The notes under the pieces are model-generated. The model was not told where the DNA came from. It searched no databases and worked only from the letters and a program-made list of their open reading frames with translations. The position numbers and the translations under genes are program-made. This document shows, one piece after another, positions 56,106-63,965 of a stretch of 64,000 nt of DNA. Source of the stretch: JAPOXR01 sp965221935 (GTDB lineage: Bacteria; Pseudomonadota; Alphaproteobacteria; Rhodobacterales; Rhodobacteraceae). The stretch is from contig CBDCSZ010000077.1 in assembly GCA_965221935.1 (NCBI GenBank), forward strand, positions 91,128 to 155,127. Direction: 5' to 3'. Numbering within the stretch: the stretch's first letter is position 1; every line of letters begins with the position of its first letter.

Positions 56106-56123
56106 TGGTTTGCGGTCAACGCC

Positions 56124-57536
56124 TTACAGCAGGTTTGGCAGCCAAAGCACCAGTCCGGGAAAGGCGATCAACACGGCAATTGTGACCACATCGGCAACAA
56201 AAAACGGAGCCGCTCCCCGGAAAACGTCCTGGGCGGAAATCCTGATCCCGGCATCCTGGCTGACACCGGCGACCACAAAGCAGTTGAGACCGATCGGCGG
56301 TGTGATCAGACACAGTTCGGCCATTTTGACGACGATAATGCCGAACCAGATGGCGCACTCGTCGGCGGTCAGCCCGAAGCTGGATTCGGCGCGCGTGACA
56401 TCGGCACCGCCATTCAGCGCAATGACCGCCGGGAAAGCGACGGGAAGCGTAAGAATCAGCATCCCGATCGCGTCCATGAACATCCCGAGCACAACATAAA
56501 ACAGCAGGATGAGACCCAGCGTGATCAGCGGACTTTGCTCCAGACCGGAAATCCAGTGCGCAAACGCGTTGGGAAGATCGGCGAAACCGAGATAACGCAC
56601 ATAGATCAGCACCCCCCAGATCATGGTGAAGATCATCACGGTGAGTTTCGCCGCCTCCGCCAGCGCGCCCTTCAGCTGCCGCCAGCGCATGCCTTGCCAA
56701 AGGGCCATGAGCAGCACCACAAAGACGCCCAGAGCGCCGGCTTCGGTCGGCGTCGCCCAGCCAAAGTAAATCGAGTAGATGATGATCGCCACGACCAAAA
56801 GAATAGGCGTGGTCTTCGGCAGCACCTGCAGCCGTTCCAGCCAGCTGAATCCAGTCACCGCCGGACCGAGGTCGCGCCGGTAACGCGCCATCCCGACGAT
56901 CAGCAGCGCGTAGATCAGCGCCGACACCGCGCCGGGCACGAACCCGGCCAACAGCAGCTTGCCCACCGATGCTTCGACAATGATCGCGTAGATCACCAGA
57001 ATCGCGGACGGCGGAATGAGCGACGCGAGGGTGCCGCCGGCTGCCACCACGCCGGCTGCGAACCTGCGATCATATCGCAGCCGCAGCATCTCCGGAATCG
57101 CGATCCGGGCGAACACCGCCGAGGTGGCCACGGAAGCTCCCGACACCGCGGCGAATCCAGCGGTGGCGAACACTGTTGCCACGCCAAGCCCGCCGGGAAG
57201 CCAGCCGACCCAGCGTTTGGCAGCCTCAAACAGGTATCGCGTCAGTCCGGCAAAGTAGGCGAGGTAACCGATCAGGATGAAGGTCGGGATCAAAGACAGC
57301 GCGTAACTTGTCGATTTGGAGTGCGGGACTTGGCCGGCGAGCTTGACCGCGGTGATCAGACCGCGGTCAAACCCCTGTTTTTGCATGAAAAACAGGCACA
57401 GACCCACAAATCCCACGAATGCTGTGGCGAACGCCACCCGAACGCCGATCAGGACCAGGATCAAGAGCAGCACGGTGAGCCAGACCGACACCGCGAATGT
57501 GTCGACCCCGGCAAGCAGTGCCTTGACATCAATCAT
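56124..57536 (-). CDS. TRAP transporter large permease (DctM-like)
   Basis: Large membrane subunit of a tripartite periplasmic transporter. The 470 residues are highly hydrophobic, with about twelve transmembrane segments. Family features include PSAILVIYAIIVEASVGKLL near 190-209, GWATPTEAGALGVFVVLLM near 262-280, and LGMFMDAIGMLILTLPVAFP near 363-382. Start at 57536 overlaps the small subunit by 8 bp. The longer frame adds 13 Arg-rich residues unlike the family. Confidence 0.94.
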   Translation of the reverse strand: MIDVKALLAGVDTFAVSVWLTVLLLILVLIGVRVAFATAFVGFVGLCLFFMQKQGFDRGLITAVKLAGQVPHSKSTSYALSLIPTFILIGYLAYFAGLTRYLFEAAKRWVGWLPGGLGVATVFATAGFAAVSGASVATSAVFARIAIPEMLRLRYDRRFAAGVVAAGGTLASLIPPSAILVIYAIIVEASVGKLLLAGFVPGAVSALIYALLIVGMARYRRDLGPAVTGFSWLERLQVLPKTTPILLVVAIIIYSIYFGWATPTEAGALGVFVVLLMALWQGMRWRQLKGALAEAAKLTVMIFTMIWGVLIYVRYLGFADLPNAFAHWISGLEQSPLITLGLILLFYVVLGMFMDAIGMLILTLPVAFPAVIALNGGADVTRAESSFGLTADECAIWFGIIVVKMAELCLITPPIGLNCFVVAGVSQDAGIRISAQDVFRGAAPFFVADVVTIAVLIAFPGLVLWLPNLL

Positions 57537-58152
57537 TGTCAATCGCTTCCGACTCGCTCGCCGCCTGCTGCGCAACGGTTCTTGGCAAGGGCACGGCGAC
57601 CGGGTTCATATCGCCGGAACGAAAGGCTCGGCTGTATCCCCAAAGCTGCAGCGCGAGCCGCAGCCAAAGCAGCGCCATGGCCAGCGGCACCACCAGCTTG
57701 GCCGGCCAAAGCGGCAAACCGATGTCAATCGAGCTGTCGCGGCTCCACAGGGGCGCGGCGGCATCGAAGCTGCGCAGAAAGTGGAACCACGTCCCGTAAA
57801 TGAGCGCCGAAGTGACCGCAAGCATCAGCAGCACGGACAGGATTTCAGCGAACCAGAGTCTCTTCCCGCGCAGCCTCTGGACAAAAATATCCATCCGGAT
57901 ATGGCCGCCTTCGCGCTGACAATAGGCGAGTCCGGCAAAGGCGAACACCGCCATTGACTGTTCGACCCAGTCAATGAAGCCCGGCAGCGGCAGATTGAAC
58001 AGTTTGCGGCCGACGATGTTTGCCGTCGCCAGCAGCACCAGCGCGAAAATGACGATTCCGCTGGCGAGGTTCAGCCCGTATTCGAGCCGATGAAGGCTTC
58101 GGTCCGCCGACGACAGCGCCGAAGCGTCCTCACCTATCGCGTATCCGGCCAT
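57529..58152 (-). CDS. TRAP transporter small permease (DctQ-like)
   Basis: Small membrane subunit with four transmembrane helices, 207 residues. The characteristic ATANIVGRKLFNLPLPGFID and WVEQSMAVFAFAGLAYCQRE, then GGHIRMDIFVQRL near 85-97, mark DctQ proteins. Start at 58152 (MAGYAIGEDASA) is chosen because upstream residues in the open frame belong to the antisense of dctP. It lies between the dctP and dctM genes. Confidence 0.92.
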   Translation of the reverse strand: MAGYAIGEDASALSSADRSLHRLEYGLNLASGIVIFALVLLATANIVGRKLFNLPLPGFIDWVEQSMAVFAFAGLAYCQREGGHIRMDIFVQRLRGKRLWFAEILSVLLMLAVTSALIYGTWFHFLRSFDAAAPLWSRDSSIDIGLPLWPAKLVVPLAMALLWLRLALQLWGYSRAFRSGDMNPVAVPLPRTVAQQAASESEAIDND

Positions 58153-58174
58153 GTCGGCGTCAGCTGTCAAAGGG

Positions 58175-59182
58175 TCAGCGCATGGCGGCAAGCGTTGACT
58201 GCACAAGATCGTACAATTCCTGGGCCGGAAGTCCCGACGCGGACATTTCGGAAATCCATGCGTCGTGGATCGGGTCGGCCGCCATGCTGCGGAACTTTTC
58301 AATCTCGTCGTCTGCGATGGCGACCACCTCGACGCTCTTTTCGGCGAGGATCTGATCCCATTTCGCGAGCAAAGCGGCGTAATTGGCGAGATAATGCTCA
58401 ATCGCCTCGCCGACCGCTTCGTCGAGGGCGGCGCGGTGGGCGTCGCTGAGATCGTTGTAGGCGTCGATATTGACGACCACAGGACAGTTCACTGTGCCCG
58501 GATTCAGGTTTTCGGTCCACCAGTCAGCCAAATCGATGGTTTTGAAGGACAGGTGCGCATGCTGGGCGAAGGCCACCGTGTCAACCAGTCCGGTTTCCAT
58601 CGCCTGCTGGGCCTCGGTCGCGGTGACCGAAGTCGGAACCGCGCCGACGGCTTCAAACGCTTTGCCGAGTCCGCCGGTTGCGCGCACCCGCATTCCGGCA
58701 AATTCTGACAGCTCGTCCCTGGGCTCACCGGTTCCGACAAGATTGTACTGCGGCATCGGAGACGTCATCAGCAGTTTGGCATTCCAGCGGCCGAGATCTT
58801 CCTGGGCTGCCGGATGGCCGTATACGGCATGGCTGACGGCCACCTCCTCTTCAAGCGTGGCAACGCCGAGAAATGGCAGCTCCAGGACCGTCAGGGTCGG
58901 GTTTTTGTCAGGATGGTAGCCGGCGCAGAACTGCGCCATTTCGAATGCCCCGACCGATATGCCGTCGAGATTCTCGCGGTTTTTGGAAAGGCCGCCATAC
59001 GACAGGTTCAGCGTGAATTCGCCGTTGGTTTTTTCCGCGACAAGCTCCGCCAAAGCCTCAACATGCTCGGTGAATGCCCGCCGCTTTCCCCACAGCGAGA
59101 CATTCCATTCGGTCGCGGCGGCTTCACCCGCCAATGCCAGCGCCGCCGCTGCGGCCAGCGCATTGAGAATGTGTTTTTTCAT
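58175..59182 (-). CDS. TRAP transporter substrate-binding protein (DctP-like)
   Basis: Periplasmic solute receptor, 335 residues, first gene of the TRAP operon. A signal peptide (MKKHILNALAAAAALALAGE, cleavage near residue 23) precedes TEWNVSLWGKR. The conserved PQYNLVGTGEPRDELSEFAG near 138-157 and MRVRATGGLGKAFEAVGAVP follow, with the substrate-anchoring arginine in RVRATGG. Start at 59182 drops 11 residues of the longer frame. The ligand, probably an organic acid, is not identifiable. Confidence 0.92.
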   Translation of the reverse strand: MKKHILNALAAAAALALAGEAAATEWNVSLWGKRRAFTEHVEALAELVAEKTNGEFTLNLSYGGLSKNRENLDGISVGAFEMAQFCAGYHPDKNPTLTVLELPFLGVATLEEEVAVSHAVYGHPAAQEDLGRWNAKLLMTSPMPQYNLVGTGEPRDELSEFAGMRVRATGGLGKAFEAVGAVPTSVTATEAQQAMETGLVDTVAFAQHAHLSFKTIDLADWWTENLNPGTVNCPVVVNIDAYNDLSDAHRAALDEAVGEAIEHYLANYAALLAKWDQILAEKSVEVVAIADDEIEKFRSMAADPIHDAWISEMSASGLPAQELYDLVQSTLAAMR

Positions 59183-59235
59183 CGTTCGGCTCCCAATCTC
59201 TTTGAAAGTGTGCAATTTCGCCGTGTGTCTACTCA

Positions 59236-59288
59236 GATTCGCCGCCGCTGGCCACAGATTTAATACTGCGCTCAGCGGCGGCGGAATC
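59236..59288. promoter_or_regulatory. Inverted repeat upstream of the TRAP operon
   Basis: An almost perfect inverted repeat (arms about 15 bp: 59236-59250 and 59273-59288) flanks an AT-rich 22-bp loop, 54-106 bp before the dctP start. It could be an operator or a structured leader. No regulator gene lies next to the operon in this window. Confidence 0.35.
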
Positions 59289-59388
59289 CCGCCAATGGCA
59301 TTTCCTTAACGATTCGGCGTCATTTCCTTAAGGGGGCGCGCCATTTCCGGGGCGGCTTCGCCCCTTTCCGGCAAGGTTCGGTTTCAGG

Positions 59389-60567
59389 TCACGCGGTCTG
59401 GTGTCGTCTCCGCTGCCACTTTCCGACGGGTTTTCCTGACCGGCGCGGGAATGACCGTCCCGGCCGCAGCCGCGCCCGGGCCGCGAGGACCGAGTTCGCC
59501 ACGCGGCTCACGGCGTCGGCCAGCGCCGACGTCTGCGTCAGGATCAGCTCCTCGAGACTGCCGGCCAGCATGGCCAGCGCGTTTGTGAAGTTCGTCCGCA
59601 TCTTCGGCAGATCGCCTTCGTGCGCTTCGTCCAGCGCGGCGTCTCCGCGGTTCGTGAACAGGCGCGCCATGGCGATCAGGTTGAAGTGGGCGTAGAGCTC
59701 CTGGCGGACGCCGCGCTCGCTTCTGCCGTGGAACTCCTCCACCGCGGGGGTTGTCTTGGATATCTTGAACAGCTCCTCGATCGACCAGCGCCCGTGATAG
59801 AGTTCCGAGAGGTCTTTCCGGCTGTATCGCTCCGTATCGGCGAGGGTCGTGGCGAGCACATAGCGGCTTTCTCCGATGTCGTATCGGACCAGGCGCAGGA
59901 CAATCGGGGAGGACGGCTCCGGGATGCCCGCGGCCTTCAGCCTGCGCAGGGCGTTTTTGCCCGGGGTGATCCTGACGAGGGCGTCGTCGCGGTCCCCGTC
60001 GCGGAACCTGTCGAACCCGGCGGCGGAGCTGCGCTGGATGCGGAACACCGGGTGCAGTCCCCGCGCCGTCATGGCGCGGAGCAGGACGAACGAGAAGTAT
60101 CCCCGGTCGAAGACCACGACATCGCCGGGCGAGAGGGCGCCGAGATGGGCGCGCGCGGCGGCGCGCTCGTCGGCGCCGGGCGTGAGGATGAAGTCGGCCG
60201 GCATGCGGCTGCCGAGGCGGTAAAGACAGGACAGCAGCCCCTGCGGATAGTGGGCGCCGCCGCTCGGGAGCGGGTATCCGGCCTCGGCGAGCGGCCGCGG
60301 CAGGTTGATCTTGGAGCCGTCGACGGCGAAGGTCCGGTGTCCGTTCCAGTCCGGGCCGCGCGTGTCGCGGGCGAGGATCCCGCGGTGCGGGTCGCGGAAC
60401 ACGTCCTCGTGCACGCGGGCGCGGGCCTTGCCGATCGAGGAGATGGCGACCGGCTCCGGCTGCGGCAGCGCGACGCCGAGGCGGCGGCACTGGTCCCACA
60501 GCTCGGCGGTCACGGTTGTGTAGCCTTTCCGGCCGCGCGACAGCGCCAGGCGGAACACGAAAAGCAT
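59389..60567 (-). CDS. IS4-type DDE transposase
   Basis: Transposase of an insertion sequence, 392 residues from the ATG at 60567 (a TTG 10 codons earlier is possible). The DDE residues are visible: first Asp in TFAVDGSKINLPRP near 80-93, second in GDVVVFDRGYFSFVLLRAM near 147-165, and the IS4-type YHGRWSIEELFK with the Glu near 277. The C-terminus is very basic (RPGRSFPRRSGKPVGKWQRR). A strong hairpin (GGGGCG / CGCCCC, about 59350-59366) follows the gene. I could not define terminal inverted repeats, so element borders are unknown. Confidence 0.85.
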   Translation of the reverse strand: MLFVFRLALSRGRKGYTTVTAELWDQCRRLGVALPQPEPVAISSIGKARARVHEDVFRDPHRGILARDTRGPDWNGHRTFAVDGSKINLPRPLAEAGYPLPSGGAHYPQGLLSCLYRLGSRMPADFILTPGADERAAARAHLGALSPGDVVVFDRGYFSFVLLRAMTARGLHPVFRIQRSSAAGFDRFRDGDRDDALVRITPGKNALRRLKAAGIPEPSSPIVLRLVRYDIGESRYVLATTLADTERYSRKDLSELYHGRWSIEELFKISKTTPAVEEFHGRSERGVRQELYAHFNLIAMARLFTNRGDAALDEAHEGDLPKMRTNFTNALAMLAGSLEELILTQTSALADAVSRVANSVLAARARLRPGRSFPRRSGKPVGKWQRRRHQTA

Positions 60568-60607
60568 AATAATCAGGGTGTTAAGGCCTCTCGCCAAAAT
60601 AACATGA

Positions 60608-60974
60608 TCAGGATGACCTGTTGATCAGGGTGTAGTTCCAGTCGCCGTGGAAGCCGTCGCGGCGGATTTTCAGGGTCTTCATCCGTTCGTCGGAAACCTT
60701 GACGCCGAGCGGATACTCGTTGTCGTCGATCCGCGACCGGATCTTCAGACCGGCGCGGGTCGTGGCGGCGGCGATGAGCTCGACGATGACCCGGCAGCTG
60801 ACCAGGGGCCGTCCGCGCCAGTTCCGGGTGATGTGGCAGAACATGCGGTGCTCGATCTTGTTCCACTTGCTCGTGCCCGGCGGGAAGTGGCAGACCGAGA
60901 TCTTCAGGCCGAGCTCGTCGGCGAGGCGCTGCAGTTCGAGTTTCCACATCCGGTTCCGGCTGCTGTTGGAGCCG
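60608..60974 (-). pseudogene. ISAzo13-type transposase, 3' part, split by the IS21 element
   Basis: The C-terminal third of an ISAzo13-family transposase: SNSSRNRMWKLELQRLADEL, then HFPPGTSKWNKIEHRMFCHI, NWRGRPLVSCRVIVELIAAA and DGFHGDWNYT, ending at 60608. The family's HFPPGTSKWNKIEHR motif is exact. Upstream (higher coordinates) the frame is interrupted by the IS21 element, whose end and 6-bp target duplication (60969-60974) are visible. The preceding part of the gene resumes at 63966 and runs off the window. Confidence 0.85.
60969..60974. repeat. Target-site duplication of the IS21 element, left copy
   Basis: GAGCCG at 60969-60974 is repeated at 63966-63971, directly flanking the element that begins TGCA and ends TGCA on the plus strand. 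Confidence 0.85.
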
Positions 60975-60988
60975 TGCAATTTCCGGCT

Positions 60989-61120
60989 CACTTGACCAAG
61001 ATTCCGGCGACACTTGACCAAGATTCCGGCGACACTTGACCAGGATTCCGGTCACACTTGACCAGGATTCCGGCGACACTTGACCAAGAATCCGGCCGGA
61101 CTTGACGGTCCGCGCCCGGC
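60989..61120. repeat. IS21 left terminal repeat array, six 22-bp copies
   Basis: Copies of CACTTGACCAAGATTCCGGC (or close variants) start at 60989, 61011, 61033, 61055, 61077 and 61099, an exact 22-bp period. The last copy is diverged (GACTTGAC). These are the likely binding sites for the IstA transposase. Confidence 0.92.
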
Positions 61121-61123
61121 GCG

Positions 61124-61365
61124 AAGCGCGCTGTCTCTTCCGGAACTGATGCCCGGGTTTGTTTCTCCTGTTCTGGCGTTGGCGGGCTGGCCGGAGGCCA
61201 GCCCTTTGCGAGCGTAAGCGAGCTGTCCGCGGCATTCAAGACCGGAACGCGGCGGCCGCCCCATATGGCAGGGCCGCCGCGCGTTCCGGGAATCAGAATG
61301 AGTCAGGATCAGAGTCCCGGCGCCGCAGGCGCCCCTTGACGCCGGCCGGCAGGCCGGCGCCTCCT
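61124..61365. other. IS21 non-coding segment between istB and left end
   Basis: About 240 bp without a gene, containing several GC-rich hairpins, for example GCTGGCC / GGCCAGC near 61184-61200 and GGAACGCG / CGCGTTCC at about 61249-61290. They could terminate istB transcription or shield the element from outside transcription. Confidence 0.5.
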
Positions 61366-62124
61366 TCATGCTGTTCCGCCGTCCAGCGGCGGCGGCGCGT
61401 TCCTCTTGCGCTGGGACTCGCCCGTCAGCTCGATGCGGTAGGCGTTGTGGACGATGCGGTCGAGCACGGCGTCCGCGATCGTCGGCTCTCCGATCACTTC
61501 GGGCCAGCGGTCCACCGGAATCTGGCTGGCGATCACGATGGACTTGCGCCCGTAGCGGCTCTCGGCGGTTTCCAGCAGATCCCGCCGGCCCTCGGCGGAG
61601 AAGCCCTGCAGGCCCCAGTCGTCAAGGACCAGCAGCGAGACGCTGGCGAGGCGGCGCATCAGCCGCCCGTGGATCTCCCCGTCCCGCCCGCGGTCGAGCG
61701 CTGAGACCAGCTCGGGGACGCGGCGGTAGAGCACGGACTGCCTCTGGCGGCAGGCCTGGTGCGCCAGGGCGCAGACCAGAAAGGTTTTTCCGGATCCGGT
61801 CGGCCCTTCCACGATCAGGTTGATCCCCTGCCGGATCCAGTCGCCGGCGGCGAGCTGGGTCAGCGTTCTGCGGGCGATGCCGCGGCCGGCTCCGCAGTCG
61901 ACGTCCTGCACGTCGGCGCGGATGCGGAGCTGGGCCTGGCGCAGGTTGTTCAGGTAGCTCTTCTGATTGCGGTGCGTGACTTCGCGCTCAAGCAGCATGG
62001 CGAGGCGGTCGTCGAAGCCGAGCTGCCCGATGTCGGCGATGTCGCTCTGCTCGCGCAGAGCCTCGGCCATGCCGGACAGGCCGAGCCGCAGCATGTGTTC
62101 GATGTTGGGCTGCCGAAGTGTCAT
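61366..62124 (-). CDS. istB: IS21 helper ATPase IstB
   Basis: AAA+ ATPase, related to DnaC, that assists IstA in target selection. The 252 residues show an N-terminal helical region, Walker A VEGPTGSGKTFLVCAL near 105-120, and Walker B SVSLLVLDDWGLQGFSAE near 158-175. IASQIPVDRWPEVIGEPTIA near 196-215 and AVLDRIVHNAYRIELTGESQ near 216-235 are family hallmarks. Its ATG overlaps the istA stop (ATGA). Confidence 0.96.
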   Translation of the reverse strand: MTLRQPNIEHMLRLGLSGMAEALREQSDIADIGQLGFDDRLAMLLEREVTHRNQKSYLNNLRQAQLRIRADVQDVDCGAGRGIARRTLTQLAAGDWIRQGINLIVEGPTGSGKTFLVCALAHQACRQRQSVLYRRVPELVSALDRGRDGEIHGRLMRRLASVSLLVLDDWGLQGFSAEGRRDLLETAESRYGRKSIVIASQIPVDRWPEVIGEPTIADAVLDRIVHNAYRIELTGESQRKRNAPPPLDGGTA

Positions 62125-63716
62125 TGTCTCTCTCCCTGTGTCTTCGCGTAGTAGGATCCCCCGCGGACGTTCGCGTGGGCGGGGATGATCTCCCCGGCCT
62201 CCGGGCGGCGCGGAGCCGCCGGGCCGCCGTTTCTGAGGCGGTCGCGCAGAAAGCCGGAGGAGAGGCGGTCAAGGTCCAGAGCCTCGGCGCATGCGGCGTC
62301 GACGCGGCCGTCGCCGTGGGTCTCGGCGAGGCGGGTCATGCCCTGCACGGCTGTGAACGCCTGCTCCGGAAAGTCCCGCGAGGCCATGCAGCGCTCCGCC
62401 CAGGCCAGCGCGCTGCCGCCGATCCGGCGCGCCTTGCCGAGCAGGAACCCGCCGTAATCGGGTCTGCGGATGTCGCGCGCGGCCCTGAGGCGGCCGGGCA
62501 TGTGGTCCGGATCGGTCGCGTATCTGTGGCGTCCGGTCTCAAGGCGGTGGACGGCGATGCGCTCGCCGCCCCGCTCGAGGAACACTTCGATCATGCGCTC
62601 GCCGGCGCGCACCTCGACCTCGCGCCCGATATGGCCCGCGGGCACGGAATAGTGGTTGCGCTCATAAGCGACATGGCTGTTCGGCCCCACCTTGCGGACG
62701 AACCACTCGCCCCACTCCCACGGATGTTCGGGAAGCGGGGAAAGGGCCGCCCGCTCGTTCGCCTCGAACGCCTCCCGGCGGCTCTGGCCGTTCGCCTTCG
62801 GCGCGTCGTTGAGCTGTTCGAGCCCGCGGCGGACAGCGTCGTTCATCGCCCCGAGCGAGAAGAACGTCTCGCGGCGCAGCGGCAGCAGGATGCGGGACTG
62901 CACCGTTTTCACCGCCGATTCGACCGCGCCTTTGTCCCGGGGACTGTTCACGCGGGCGGGGAGAACCGCCAGGCTGTGGCGCTCGGCGAATTCACGGAAG
63001 CTCGGGTTGAGATGGGGATCCTCGCGGTCCGCCCTCGTGACGCCGGACTTCAGGTTGTCGATGACCCAGCGCCTGGGCGATCCGCCGAAGTGTTCCAGCG
63101 CCCGGCGGTGCGCCATCGTCCAGTGGCGGACCTTCTGGTCCGGCACCGCCTCGGCGTAGATCAGGCCCGAATGCGGCAGAACCGCGACGAAGATCTCCGC
63201 GTCGGTCTCGCCGGCGGCCGTGCGCAGCGGCAGCGTCTTGCCGGAGAAATCCGACATGCCGTAGAGCCCGGGCGCGTAGTCGAAGCGGATCTCCGGCCGC
63301 GCGGACCGGGCCCGGAGCCGCTCGCCGAGCAGCGCGCAGAACTGGCTGAGGCTGTAGGCCGCCCCGCCCCGCGCCTGAGCCTCGTCGCGGTACTCGGCCC
63401 AGAGCTGGCGCCGCGTCAGCTTCGCCCGGCGCCGGCCGGGCGGGGCGTCAAGCTCTCTGACAATCGCGTCCCAGTCGGGCTGCGCGAGTCCGCTGTTCCG
63501 TTCGCCGTGCGGATAGAGCAGTTCCCGGAGCGTCTCGTCGCCGAGACCGTCCGGAAGCGGCCAGCATGACAGCCCCGCCGCCGCCGCCCGTTTCAGCACA
63601 TTCGACACCGTGCCCGCGCTCACGCCCGTCGCGGCGGCTATGTCGTTCCGCGTCAGGCCAAACCCGTGACGCTGGCGCAGGATATCCTTTATGTTGATCA
63701 TGTCGGTCCTCTTCAT
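62121..63716 (-). CDS. istA: IS21 transposase IstA
   Basis: DDE transposase of 531 residues. An N-terminal helix-turn-helix (DILRQRHGFGLTRNDIAAAT, GVSAGTVSNVLKRA) is followed by the RNase-H-like core. The first Asp is in LYGMSDFSGKTLPL near 151-164, the second in RWVIDNLKSGVTRAD near 216-230, and the Glu in SPRDKGAVESAVKTVQ near 258-273. A start at the second Met (residue 6, MINIKDIL) is equally likely. The gene is intact. Confidence 0.96.
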   Translation of the reverse strand: MKRTDMINIKDILRQRHGFGLTRNDIAAATGVSAGTVSNVLKRAAAAGLSCWPLPDGLGDETLRELLYPHGERNSGLAQPDWDAIVRELDAPPGRRRAKLTRRQLWAEYRDEAQARGGAAYSLSQFCALLGERLRARSARPEIRFDYAPGLYGMSDFSGKTLPLRTAAGETDAEIFVAVLPHSGLIYAEAVPDQKVRHWTMAHRRALEHFGGSPRRWVIDNLKSGVTRADREDPHLNPSFREFAERHSLAVLPARVNSPRDKGAVESAVKTVQSRILLPLRRETFFSLGAMNDAVRRGLEQLNDAPKANGQSRREAFEANERAALSPLPEHPWEWGEWFVRKVGPNSHVAYERNHYSVPAGHIGREVEVRAGERMIEVFLERGGERIAVHRLETGRHRYATDPDHMPGRLRAARDIRRPDYGGFLLGKARRIGGSALAWAERCMASRDFPEQAFTAVQGMTRLAETHGDGRVDAACAEALDLDRLSSGFLRDRLRNGGPAAPRRPEAGEIIPAHANVRGGSYYAKTQGERQ

Positions 63717-63832
63717 TTGCCCGTGCCTCCTCTGTTCGATCTGTCGATCAATGAGGCAGAGCCGGAAGAGTGGCCATGCGGCCGGTCCCCGAAGGGACGC
63801 TGTCAGCGGATAACGCGCGCCGGGCGCGGACC

Positions 63833-63950
63833 GTCAAGTCCGGCCGGATTCTTGGTCAAGTGTCGCCGGAATCCTGGTCAAGTGTGACCGGAATCCTGGT
63901 CAAGTGTCGCCGGAATCTTGGTCAAGTGTGATCGGAATCCTGGTCAAGTG
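63833..63950. repeat. IS21 right terminal repeat array, six 22-bp copies
   Basis: The motif GTCAAGTGTCGCCGGAATC (or variants) starts at 63833, 63855, 63877, 63899, 63921 and 63943, a strict 22-bp period mirroring the left end. The first copy is diverged (GTCAAGTC), again mirroring the left array. Confidence 0.92.
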
Positions 63951-63965
63951 TCGCCGGATTTTGCA

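Larger units (their letters stand above)
60975..63965 (-). mobile_element. Complete IS21-family insertion sequence (2991 bp)
   Basis: Bounded by inverted ends that start TGCAATTTCCGG at 60975 and, on the opposite strand, TGCAAAATCCGG at 63965, and flanked by a 6-bp duplication GAGCCG. Each end carries six 22-bp repeats, and the inverted similarity extends over about 150 bp per end. Inside are istA and istB, overlapping by 4 bp as usual for the family. Ends beginning with TG, multiple terminal repeats and a short duplication are all IS21 properties. All parts look intact, so the element may still be active. Confidence 0.93.

Noticed and set aside
54984..57803. 939-residue plus-strand open frame
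   Set aside because: It is antisense to the aminotransferase and TRAP genes, rich in His/Arg/Gln, with no domain; a shadow of the real genes.
59384..60499. 371-residue Arg/Pro-rich open frame on the minus strand
   Set aside because: It lies in another frame of the IS4-type transposase and its composition is that of a GC-rich shadow.
60985..61110. CRISPR-like regular repeats
   Set aside because: The 22-bp period has no unique spacers; the copies are contiguous and mirrored at the other end of the IS21 element, so they are transposase-binding repeats.
62118..63569. 483-residue plus-strand frame opposite istA
   Set aside because: Antisense shadow of the transposase; no family resemblance.
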